In this document: piece by piece, positions 9,120-16,684 of the stretch | Numbering within the stretch: position 1 is the first letter of the stretch | Layout of the letters: every line of letters begins with the position of its first letter | Source: Bacteroidota bacterium | GTDB taxonomy: Bacteria > Bacteroidota > Bacteroidia > Flavobacteriales > Flavobacteriaceae | Assembly: GCA_024279425.1 (NCBI GenBank) | Contig: JAJRRO010000106.1 | Span: forward strand, 1 to 64,000 | Length of the DNA: 64,000 bases | Reading direction: 5' to 3' | The notes under the pieces: model-generated | What the model saw: only the letters and a program-made list of their open reading frames with translations | Databases searched by the model: none | What the model was told of the DNA's origin: nothing | Made by a program: the position numbers and the translations under genes

Positions 9120-11324
9120 CTAAATATTCAACCAATAGGTTAATTTAAGGTTAATAGATCTGGATCTAGGTGCAAATGAGTCGGCAAAATAATTATCGTT
9201 ATATACTAAATATAAATCAGATAAAGGAGCAAAGCGCCATTGCAACCTTGAGTTTAAACCTAGATTATCCTGCTGGGTACTATACTGTACAAGGGTTGAC
9301 CAAAAAAGTGATTTATTAAAAGTGACATCAATTTTTGGACTTAGAAGCCATAAATCCGCTGTAGCATACGGTGCAGGTAACTCTATCTTATTATAGTCAA
9401 AAAGCAGGGAAAGAAACACTTTGGGTTGAAAGCGATAGGTCATCATACCCATTATGGAGTATTTTTGACCATTAAAAAACCTACCTAAAGAGGATTCAAA
9501 ACTATAAGAAAATATTTTTCTTCGATCGGACCGATATTCAAACTCCAAACTGTTGTAATGATACCCTTGGTTACCCGGTACTGCTATTGCATTATCTTCC
9601 CCAGTGGGTTCAAAATCATCAGTCAGGAAAGTGAATCTGTTTTCAAAGCCTACGCTAACCATTGAAAAATCCTTAAACCTAGCCTCCCAAGAGCTTTTTA
9701 GGGCATAGTCGGTATTTTTTAAACCTGAACTAGGGCTCCAATTGAAATATGGAAGGAATTGGAAACCATGACTGTTCAAGATTCCCTTTTTTGGCCAAAA
9801 CACGCGTTCCATTCTTACAAAGCTTTTTAAAATATCGGTTCTTCTCACAAACCCAAGATCGGAACGGAAATCCTCACCCACATAGACCAATTTTGAATAG
9901 ACATTATAATTTCTTGAATTGAATATCATACTTCCTCCGGCCGAATAATCTTTGTCCCCACCTGTCGGCTGAAATGATTTATGCGCGAAAAATTTACCAT
10001 TCCACATATTGTCTTTTGATAGCAGGTTATAGTCAATACCAAAGACCCTATTGTATTTATCTTCTTCAGCTAAAAAGTCGTAATCTTTTATAGACTGTCT
10101 ATTGATAAAGAACAAGCCGATATTAGATCTTGCAAAAACTTTTTGCTGAAGGGCAAACATCATATTGTTGTTGGAGGCTATTTCATTGTCCTCATCTGCT
10201 TCGGTCTGAATGTTCAAAAACCCCAAACGCAGGTCTTTGTTCAATTTACCACTTAAGCGCACGCCGCCGATTATTTTATTCTCGATGGAATTGTCAGCGG
10301 TATCCTTAGCAATACCGATTCGTCTAGAAAAGAAGGGGTTTGAATCGCGTTGATCACCGAAACTTGCAAATAAATCACTGTTATCAATGAAGAACTGTCT
10401 TTTTTCAGGCAATGATACTTCAAAGCGTGTAAGATTGGTCACCTGGTTATCTACCTCTACTTGTGAGAAATCGGGATTTATGGTAACATCCATATTCATA
10501 GTATTACCAATAGCAATTTTGGCATCACCACCGAACTTCATATTAGTGAATTGATTGCCAGCCTCAAAATCTTTTAGCGATATGGCATTGGTATAAGGAA
10601 TTATAGCTAGTGGCGAGTGAGACCTCCCTAATGGTCTTTCAAAATTCATATCGCCCATGTAGGTCATTCCAAAAAAATTTTGATTTTGAGGAATTTTCAT
10701 CCAGGTACTCGTTTCGTTCGATTGGGTGTCAAATCGATAGCTATTAAAACCCCATTTCGTCTCACCTTCTTTAAATTTGAAAGCAGTCAATGGAATAATC
10801 AATTCCGAAGTATAGTAATCGTCATAAATTTTGGAATCCCCTACCCATTTTGTATCCCAGGAGAGACTAAACCCCCTTATATTGTTTCCTCCACCTGACA
10901 TCAGCGCTTCCCTTCGAACACCAAAGGGATTAATGCCAAATAAAAAGGCATTGGTCCCATCATTGAATGTATCGAACAACATGGTGATGTTATCGCTATT
11001 TCCTGCCCTAAAATCACGTTTTAATGATTGAACCATGTAGTTTTTCCCTATGGTTTTGGCTTTTATGCCAATGTATAGGTTTTTATCATCATACAGTATC
11101 TTGATGTCAGACTGATTGTTGGCTGGAGTTGAATTATTCGGGAAATGTTCCCAAAAATCATGGGCACTCTCTGCCGCCTCCCAAATGGCCTCATCCAATA
11201 CGCCATCTGGGGTTATATTTTCGGTATTTGAGATGTACTTTACTGTGAAACTTTTGTTTAGGTCTTGGGCATATGAGAATATAGTGGAAAGAAGAAGTGC
11301 GAGGGCACTCAGAAATCTCATCAT
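9120..11324 (-). CDS. DUF5916 outer-membrane protein with N-terminal CBM9-like domain
   Basis: I use the double ATG at 11324 because it directly precedes a signal peptide (MMRFLSALALLLSTIFSYAQ). Residues about 35-230 resemble a carbohydrate-binding family 9-like beta-sandwich (TPDGVLDEAIWEAAESAHDF ... YDDKNLYIGIKAK). The rest (about 500 residues) is DUF5916: SQVEVDNQVTNLTRFEV, LPEKRQFFIDNSDLFAS, then many amphipathic strands ending KLTYWLNI, compatible with an outer-membrane barrel. Such genes often accompany peptidase or polysaccharide functions but the role is unproven. About 734 residues, a normal family length. Confidence 0.87.
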   Translation of the reverse strand: MMRFLSALALLLSTIFSYAQDLNKSFTVKYISNTENITPDGVLDEAIWEAAESAHDFWEHFPNNSTPANNQSDIKILYDDKNLYIGIKAKTIGKNYMVQSLKRDFRAGNSDNITMLFDTFNDGTNAFLFGINPFGVRREALMSGGGNNIRGFSLSWDTKWVGDSKIYDDYYTSELIIPLTAFKFKEGETKWGFNSYRFDTQSNETSTWMKIPQNQNFFGMTYMGDMNFERPLGRSHSPLAIIPYTNAISLKDFEAGNQFTNMKFGGDAKIAIGNTMNMDVTINPDFSQVEVDNQVTNLTRFEVSLPEKRQFFIDNSDLFASFGDQRDSNPFFSRRIGIAKDTADNSIENKIIGGVRLSGKLNKDLRLGFLNIQTEADEDNEIASNNNMMFALQQKVFARSNIGLFFINRQSIKDYDFLAEEDKYNRVFGIDYNLLSKDNMWNGKFFAHKSFQPTGGDKDYSAGGSMIFNSRNYNVYSKLVYVGEDFRSDLGFVRRTDILKSFVRMERVFWPKKGILNSHGFQFLPYFNWSPSSGLKNTDYALKSSWEARFKDFSMVSVGFENRFTFLTDDFEPTGEDNAIAVPGNQGYHYNSLEFEYRSDRRKIFSYSFESSLGRFFNGQKYSIMGMMTYRFQPKVFLSLLFDYNKIELPAPYATADLWLLSPKIDVTFNKSLFWSTLVQYSTQQDNLGLNSRLQWRFAPLSDLYLVYNDNYFADSFAPRSRSINLKLTYWLNI

Positions 11325-11513
11325 CTGTGGTCGAATTAGCAAGTCCAAATTTAGGGGTTTATTACGTTAAATAAATCCTAAATGTTTTGGAGCATTTATT
11401 AATATTTCTTCATAGATTATCTAAATTCATTGCACATGAATTAAACATAACCTTAATACATTGTACACGATTCTTATCCACTAATTGTTTATTTTTGAAG
11501 CAAATGAAAGCTA

Positions 11514-12287
11514 ATGAAGAAAATGTTTTTTTTGGTTCTTTTCTCTACGCAGTTATCTTTTGGAAATTCCATTTTATGGTCCAAAACCGGACATAGGGTT
11601 ATTGGGGATGTGGCCCAAGAAGAATTGAATGGGAAGGCTAGGCGGGCCATAAAAGAATTGTTGGATGGACAAAGTCTTGCATCAATTTCCAATTTTGCCG
11701 ATGAGATAAAGGCCGATAGAAGTTTTAGAAAGTTCAGTGCTTGGCATTATGTGAACTTTCCTGCCGATAAGGAATATTCTGATGTTGAACCAAGCCCTTA
11801 TGGCGATTTGGTGACAGGCATCCAGAAATGTATTGAAATTGTAAAAAATAAAAGTAGTTCAAAGACCGACAAGGTTTTTTACCTAAAAATGCTGGTCCAT
11901 TTAATTGGAGATTTACATCAACCGATGCATATAGGACGATTGGAAGATAAAGGAGGTAACGATATACAGCTACAATGGTTTGGCAGAGGTAGTAATTTGC
12001 ACAAAGTATGGGATGTAAATATGATCAATGATTATGGTATGAGTTATTTTGAATTGGCAAATTCGCTTCCAGAATTGAATAAGAAAGAAATAAAGGCTAT
12101 TCAGCAGGGAACCATTCTTAATTGGGTGGAGGAATCACAAGATGTAGCTAATCAACTTTATGAGTCTGTCGAGGTAGGCGAGAAACTTGCGTATAGATAT
12201 AGCTATACATGGTGGGGAACTGTAGAAACACAACTTCAAAAAGGTGGATTGCGCCTTGCCAAGGTGCTCAATGACATCTTCGGATAA
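11514..12287 (+). CDS. S1/P1 family zinc-dependent nuclease
   Basis: A 257-residue exported nuclease that cleaves single-stranded RNA/DNA or 3'-nucleotides, probably in the periplasm or outside the cell for nutrient recovery. After the signal peptide (MKKMFFLVLFSTQLSFGNS) the mature chain begins near the tryptophan (ILWSKTGH) that ligates zinc in this family. The other ligands are visible in WHYVNFP and in the cluster HLIGDLHQPMHIGRLEDKGGND (HxxGDxHQPxH with downstream D). It is flanked by a shared terminator at 12.5 kb and faces the AlkB gene. Confidence 0.92.
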   Translation: MKKMFFLVLFSTQLSFGNSILWSKTGHRVIGDVAQEELNGKARRAIKELLDGQSLASISNFADEIKADRSFRKFSAWHYVNFPADKEYSDVEPSPYGDLVTGIQKCIEIVKNKSSSKTDKVFYLKMLVHLIGDLHQPMHIGRLEDKGGNDIQLQWFGRGSNLHKVWDVNMINDYGMSYFELANSLPELNKKEIKAIQQGTILNWVEESQDVANQLYESVEVGEKLAYRYSYTWWGTVETQLQKGGLRLAKVLNDIFG

Positions 12288-12401
12288 TAACTTTCTTCAT
12301 GGTTTATGCTTAAATAAACACTTTTTATACGGTTGTTTTATGCATTTAATCTTATAAAACCAGAAAATGGTCGAAAACTAATACCTTGGCATGAGATTTG
12401 A

Positions 12402-12488
12402 AGTTATAGTGTTGAAGTTATGCATGAGGACATTGGTGCAGTAACCCAAACGCTAAAGGCAGTGCATGATTTGGTAAAGGGGTATTAA
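12402..12488 (+). pseudogene. Possible remnant of a gene 3' end
   Basis: After an in-frame stop at 12399 a protein-like stretch runs to the TAA at 12486: SYSVEV then MHEDIGAVTQTLKAVHDLV. An overlapping frame reads MRFEVIVLK. It lies directly before a terminator. It could be the decayed end of a lost gene or chance; I cannot name a family. Confidence 0.2.
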
Positions 12489-12517
12489 AAAAAATCGGTT
12501 GTGGGCCGATTTTTTTT
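12487..12517. terminator. Bidirectional terminator between nuclease and AlkB genes
   Basis: A 12-bp stem AAAAAAAATCGG / CCGATTTTTTTT closes a 7-base loop, giving a U-tract on either strand. It serves the convergent genes at 11.5-12.3 kb and 12.5-13.1 kb. Confidence 0.8.
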
Positions 12518-13115
12518 AATTTATAACCCTAAAGGTCAAGTTGATACGTTCTTTAATGGTTTTTGCCGTTTTAGGTAATTGATGATGCCAATAATGTTGC
12601 GTTTCCCCTTTCATCAATAATAAGCTACCATGCTCTAAAAAGATTTTGTGCTTACAGCTTTTATCTTTTTTATGTCGCAAATGAAAGAGCCTTTCCTGAC
12701 CTAGACTAATAGATGCTATTGTTGGATTTTGACCCAGTTCTTTTTCATCATCTGAATGCCAGCCGTTGCTATCTCTTCCATTTCTATACAAATTCAAAAG
12801 ACATGAATTGAATTTGATATTCGTTTCCGTTTCTAATTTATGTTTGATTTCAAGTAGTTCCTTGCCAAATTGGTGAGGATGCATGGTGATGTTAGAATAA
12901 GTGTATGGTTTTGAATTATTATTAAAAAATGCGGTTAGCCTAGGTTGTTGATATACTTTGCCGTAAACTTTGATTTCGTCTTGTTGCCATGGAGCGGTAT
13001 TTCTTAAAAAAGTAAAATATTGAGTCGCCTCTGTAAATTGTAAAAAATCGGGAAAATAAGTAATATCACTATCTGCCAGATTCAGTGGGGTCTTTTTCCG
13101 TATTTGCTGTGACAT
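12516..13115 (-). CDS. AlkB-like alpha-ketoglutarate-dependent dioxygenase
   Basis: A 199-residue non-heme Fe(II)/2-oxoglutarate oxygenase of the AlkB family, which removes alkyl groups from damaged nucleic acid bases by oxidative demethylation. The iron triad is H120 and D122 (NGWHSDDE) with the distal histidine at 177/178 (HYWHHQLPK); the 2-oxoglutarate-binding arginine pair is R190 and R196 (RINLTFR). The substrate lid NLYRNGRDSNGWH is typical. Its start overlaps the upstream AraC-type regulator stop by 1 base, so both are translated from one message. Confidence 0.92.
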   Translation of the reverse strand: MSQQIRKKTPLNLADSDITYFPDFLQFTEATQYFTFLRNTAPWQQDEIKVYGKVYQQPRLTAFFNNNSKPYTYSNITMHPHQFGKELLEIKHKLETETNIKFNSCLLNLYRNGRDSNGWHSDDEKELGQNPTIASISLGQERLFHLRHKKDKSCKHKIFLEHGSLLLMKGETQHYWHHQLPKTAKTIKERINLTFRVIN

Positions 13116-13987
13116 TATTTCAATACAGTTTTTAGCTGTTTTCTATATTCCGATGGGTTTTGACCTGTAAAGGCCTTAAAGGATTTATTAAAATGTGAAA
13201 AATTATTAAATCCACATTCAAAGCAAACTTCTGTAATACTCATATGCTTTTCTGTCAATAATTTGGAGGCATGGACCAATCTCCGTTCATTCACAAACTG
13301 AACGAAGGTTTTATTTGTTATTTTTTTAAAATACCTACAAAACGAAGGTACGGTCATACTTACCATATCCGCTATTATTGCCAATGGAATATCTTCCTGA
13401 AAATTTGATTTCACATAATTAAAAATAGTATTAATACGATCATTATCCTTAATCTCTGTCTCAAGTGAAAACCCTTCAGCATTCAACACCTTGAATTCAT
13501 TAGAAAATGAAAGCTCATTGAGTATGTCTAAAATGGATAATAAACGCTCAAAATCGGTTTGATACTGCAAATACTCCATTTTATCTCCAAGTTTTTTTTT
13601 GGTGCTGCCAGAAAATGCAATACCGCCTTTGGCTACTTCAAATAGATTTTGGATTTTTCTCATTTCAGGGATATCGAAAAAATCGTTTCCTAGGAAATCG
13701 GTTTTCATTTGAACCACTATCTCGCTTTTGTTTCCAGTAAACTTATCGGTAAAACCACAATGGGGGAGATTACTGCCAATTAACATCAAATCTCCATCTG
13801 TATAATAAGAGATATGACTGCCTATTCTTCTTTTTCCTGCTCCACCATTTACATAGACCAATTCAATCTCGGGATGGTAATGCCAAATATGGTCTGTATT
13901 TTTTTGGGACGCATCAAATTTCTGATACGTATACGAATGCCCAAAATTGGGTTCTATAGCTTCAAAGGCTGGTTTATTTTTTAGCAT
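13115..13987 (-). CDS. AraC family transcriptional regulator with cupin sensor
   Basis: A 290-residue regulator. The N-terminal 150 residues form a cupin-like effector domain (HYHPEIELVYVNGG, LMLIGSNLPHCGF). The C-terminal 100 residues carry two helix-turn-helix units: IPLAIIADMVSMTVPSFCRYF and MSITEVCFECGFNNFSHFNK, followed by FKAFTGQNPSEYRK, the AraC signature. Effector unknown; such cupin-type members often sense sugars. Coupling to alkB by 1-base overlap suggests that it could control the alkylation-repair gene, but this is inference. Confidence 0.9.
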   Translation of the reverse strand: MLKNKPAFEAIEPNFGHSYTYQKFDASQKNTDHIWHYHPEIELVYVNGGAGKRRIGSHISYYTDGDLMLIGSNLPHCGFTDKFTGNKSEIVVQMKTDFLGNDFFDIPEMRKIQNLFEVAKGGIAFSGSTKKKLGDKMEYLQYQTDFERLLSILDILNELSFSNEFKVLNAEGFSLETEIKDNDRINTIFNYVKSNFQEDIPLAIIADMVSMTVPSFCRYFKKITNKTFVQFVNERRLVHASKLLTEKHMSITEVCFECGFNNFSHFNKSFKAFTGQNPSEYRKQLKTVLK

Positions 13988-14204
13988 TCATTATTGAATT
14001 ACAATGTAAAGGTAATCTAGGTTCTTTAATCAATTCTCTACAAAATTACCTAAAATATATTCTATATTGTCCCTTAATAACTAATTAGGATATTTATTGG
14101 TTAAAATAGCATATAAATTGGAAAATCGTGATGTAGCAGTGCTTTGATTCTTGCGGTAAGTTTGTCCTGTAAATTAATACTGGATAATACCTAAATATAA
14201 AAAT

Positions 14205-14318
14205 ATGAGAGCAACAATCGGCAGAATGCCAACAGAAGCACGAAAGAATTCATTCTTTTCAGCCTTTAAAGACAGTAAAAGAGTTCGCTGGGCGGCCTAT
14301 AGAACTTACAATCGTTAA
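14205..14318 (+). CDS. Possible 37-residue basic small protein
   Basis: ATG at 14205 opens a 37-codon frame beginning MRATIGRMPTEARKNSFF and ending RVRWAAYRTYNR, with ten Arg/Lys residues and no hydrophobic segment. Twelve bases after its TAA there is a hairpin terminator oriented for the plus strand, although both neighbouring annotated genes lie on the minus strand, so a plus-strand transcript needs a gene here. No family is recognised. Sequence composition looks coding but the length is too short to be sure. Confidence 0.45.
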   Translation: MRATIGRMPTEARKNSFFSAFKDSKRVRWAAYRTYNR

Positions 14319-14329
14319 TCTAAAGAATT

Positions 14330-14360
14330 CCTCGAGGTTTCTACCTCGGGGATTATTTAT
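14330..14360 (+). terminator. Hairpin terminator after the 37-aa ORF
   Basis: CCTCGAGG / CCTCGGGG form an 8-bp stem (one G-T pair) with a 6-base loop, followed by ATTATTTATTTT. On the minus strand the hairpin is followed by a mixed sequence, so it is directional. Confidence 0.55.
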
Positions 14361-14391
14361 TTTGGGGAAAAGGAGCAGAGAGGTTCTTTTT

Positions 14392-15027
14392 TTATTTGAG
14401 GTATTTTTGCATCCTATCCCTTTTGTATTTGGGTAGAGCAGTATTGGAAATAGCCAGCTTAACCATACTCCAATCTTTCTTTTTGGCATATTGTAATTCG
14501 TAAAACTGTTTAATGGTAAGGGTGTTTTTGGATTGTTCCATTAATTCAAGAGCATCACCCTTCTTTACCAGTCCCTCAACTAAAATACGGACATATGTTC
14601 CAGGATGACAATAATCAATAAATTGCCTTAAAATTTCTTGGGTACCAAAACGAACACCTAATTTGTAGCAAGGTTCTCTGGGCTGTGAAACTTGAACCAA
14701 CGCAGATCCGATTTTATAAATATCACCTATGCGGATTTGGGATTCGTGCAACCCTTCAATGGTCAGGTTCTCGCCAAACATGCCCCAATCCCATTCCAAA
14801 TCTGGATATAGTTTTTTCCAATAGGGGTAATGATTCGATGAGAAGAAGTAACAAGCCTTGTGCTCACCTGCATGGTGTTTTCGATCTATTACGGTGTCCT
14901 TGGCTACATCTGTCTTTCCCAAAAACAAGGCTTCATCAATGGGGTATTTAAAGATTCCTGTTTTTTCTTCCCTGCCATTTCGTAAAAAAGAAGTTGGCTT
15001 ACCTATGTTGGTAGATAATACTTTCAT
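14392..15027 (-). CDS. MOSC domain protein (YiiM-like)
   Basis: The ATG at 15027 (MKVLSTNIGKPTSF) is preferred over one 7 codons upstream because family members start this way. The protein (211 residues) has the beta-barrel MOSC core: DRKHHAGEHKACYFF, DWGMFGENLTIEGL, RIGDIYKIGSALVQVSQPREPCYKLGVRFG, with the conserved cysteine in REPCYKL expected to handle sulfur or bind molybdenum cofactor. YiiM-like proteins reduce N-hydroxylated compounds with Moco in Enterobacteria; whether that holds here is not shown. It is encoded downstream of a small membrane protein gene. Confidence 0.87.
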   Translation of the reverse strand: MKVLSTNIGKPTSFLRNGREEKTGIFKYPIDEALFLGKTDVAKDTVIDRKHHAGEHKACYFFSSNHYPYWKKLYPDLEWDWGMFGENLTIEGLHESQIRIGDIYKIGSALVQVSQPREPCYKLGVRFGTQEILRQFIDYCHPGTYVRILVEGLVKKGDALELMEQSKNTLTIKQFYELQYAKKKDWSMVKLAISNTALPKYKRDRMQKYLK

Positions 15028-15097
15028 CCTATAAATATATAAAACCACTACAAAAGTGCAGTGGTCTATCTATGTTAAATCTAAAATGGAATGTTAT

Positions 15098-15448
15098 TTA
15101 TTCTTCAGCATCCAATTTTTTGGTTAAAAAGAAGCCTATTAATAGGCCTGTTCCAGCCATTAGAAATATTGATCCAGGCATTATATCCCAACCTGCGTTA
15201 AGATTGGCTTTTAAAATACCCCCCATGATTATCCCTGCACCAATACCCATGAGCAATAGGGCCAAATTTAAAACAAGCACTTTCCAAACCGGGGCAGTTT
15301 TTTCACGTTTCCCCCTTACAAAAATACTAGCCTCGGCCCCTTTCTCGATAAGGGCCAAACGTTCTTTGTTCCTTGTTGAAAAATGTAGGTAAGCAATACC
15401 GAAAATGACTATAAATAAGCTAATGAAAATAAATACTGATCCTACCAT
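15098..15448 (-). CDS. Small inner-membrane protein, DUF6249-like
   Basis: A 116-residue protein with one N-terminal membrane helix (VFIFISLFIVIFGIAYL), a charged segment (RNKERLALIEKGAEASIFVRGK), then two more helices (VLVLNLALLLMGIGAGIIMG and SIFLMAGTGLLIGFFL). The pattern RLALIEKG between helix 1 and 2 is found in DUF6249-type proteins, often next to ECF sigma factors in Bacteroidota. It is divergent from such a sigma factor here, sharing the 136-bp intergenic promoter region. Confidence 0.65.
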   Translation of the reverse strand: MVGSVFIFISLFIVIFGIAYLHFSTRNKERLALIEKGAEASIFVRGKREKTAPVWKVLVLNLALLLMGIGAGIIMGGILKANLNAGWDIMPGSIFLMAGTGLLIGFFLTKKLDAEE

Positions 15449-15584
15449 GAGATTGTTTTTTTTAATTGATTAATAAACTCGTTCACTGGGTATGACGACA
15501 TATTCTTGATTTGGGTTACAGGCATAATATTTTTTTTATATTTTAATGTAACCATGTTCCTATTAATAGCGTCAAATGTAGCAG

Positions 15585-16169
15585 ATGAGCCTTGAGCAAG
15601 ACCAACCGTATATAAATAGCATTTTAAAAGGAGATATGGGTGCCTTTGGTGTTCTGGTAGAGCGATATGAACATATGGTCTTTACATTGGCTATGCGTAT
15701 GGTGAAAAATAGGGAAGAAGCCGAGGAAATTGCACAGGATACTTTTTTAAAGGTATATAAAGGTCTGGAGGGCTTTAAAGGGGGTTCCAAATTTTCCACA
15801 TGGGTATACAAAATAGCCTATTACAGGAGTTTGGACTATATTAAAAAATTGAGAAAACATCCCGAAACATCACTTATTGAGGGGTATTTGGAACATGATA
15901 TGGAGGTCGATGACCATTTTGTTGACCGCTTGGAGAAGAATGAGAAAAAAATTGTGATAAAGGATGCTTTAAAAAAATTATCTGGTGATGATGGTATTGT
16001 CCTTACGTTACATTATTTTGAGGAACTCTCCTTAAATGAAATAGCCGTTATTATGAATATTAGCGTTAATAATGTGAAAGTCAAATTGTTTAGGGCGAGA
16101 AAGCGCTTGAAACAAGTTTTGTTAAATGTATTAGAACCCGAGATTATTCAAAGCTATGCAAGAAAATAA
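15585..16169 (+). CDS. ECF-type RNA polymerase sigma factor
   Basis: A 194-residue sigma-70 family protein with region 2 (YEHMVFTLAMRMVKNREEAE ... TFLKVYKGLEGFKGGSKFS, with TWVYKIAYYRSLDYIK) and region 4 helix-turn-helix (VLTLHYFEELSLNEIAVIMN ... VNNVKVKLFRARKRLKQVL). It has only these two regions, as in extracytoplasmic-function sigmas. The following gene overlaps it by 14 bases and encodes a membrane protein with a cytosolic N-terminus, the usual place of an anti-sigma partner. Confidence 0.93.
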   Translation: MSLEQDQPYINSILKGDMGAFGVLVERYEHMVFTLAMRMVKNREEAEEIAQDTFLKVYKGLEGFKGGSKFSTWVYKIAYYRSLDYIKKLRKHPETSLIEGYLEHDMEVDDHFVDRLEKNEKKIVIKDALKKLSGDDGIVLTLHYFEELSLNEIAVIMNISVNNVKVKLFRARKRLKQVLLNVLEPEIIQSYARK

Positions 16170-16575
16170 TGAAATTAAGTTTGATGCTTTTGTTCGAAGG
16201 CAGATAAAAGAGGAAGGATTGGAAAGGCCTTCACCGGATTTTACTCAATCAGTACTTTCGAAAATCGAGGGAGAGCATGTGGTCGTTTCTGATAAAGACC
16301 ATAAGCCATTGATATCCAAGACTATATGGCGTGCATTATCAGTACTTCTTATTGGAGGTTTTGTTTTTTTGATTTTTGGTGATTTCGCATCAGATGTTAC
16401 GTGGTTACCTCAAATAACACTACAAAGGATTTTTGAATTAAATTTATTTGGGCGGCTTCCTCAATTAACTGTTTCGGATACATACGTTTATGCCTTTATT
16501 GGCTTGGCACTTTTTATGGGGGTTCAAGTATACCTTCTTAAAAATCATTTTGATAAAAGGTATTTTATGAATTAA
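16156..16575 (+). CDS. Putative anti-sigma-like membrane protein
   Basis: A 139-residue protein with a polar N-terminal domain (residues 1-55, FVRRQIKEEGLERPSPDFT) and two membrane helices (about 59-76, ALSVLLIGGFVFLIFG, and 110-126, AFIGLALFMGVQVYLL). It overlaps the ECF sigma gene by 14 bases, which implies translational coupling and fits regulation of that sigma factor. There is no zinc-binding anti-sigma HxxxCxxC motif, so the anti-sigma role is inference from position only. Confidence 0.65.
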   Translation: MQENNEIKFDAFVRRQIKEEGLERPSPDFTQSVLSKIEGEHVVVSDKDHKPLISKTIWRALSVLLIGGFVFLIFGDFASDVTWLPQITLQRIFELNLFGRLPQLTVSDTYVYAFIGLALFMGVQVYLLKNHFDKRYFMN

Positions 16576-16607
16576 AAGGATTTTCGAATCCGTGGTCGGA
16601 CTAAAAT

Positions 16608-16641
16608 AAAAAACTGCCCCATTTAAATGGGGCAGTTTTTT
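16608..16641. terminator. Strong bidirectional terminator
   Basis: The palindrome AAAAAACTGCCCCATTT / AAATGGGGCAGTTTTTT is perfect over 17 bp per arm. It separates the sigma-factor operon from the convergent htpG gene. Confidence 0.88.
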
Positions 16642-16684
16642 GTCAATTGTACATATTCCTGTCTAAGGAAAGTGGTAAAATAAT

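Noticed and set aside
14259-14489. 76-aa minus-strand frame over the MOSC 3' end and small ORF
   Set aside because: It overlaps the MOSC coding sequence in a wrong frame and spans a terminator hairpin.
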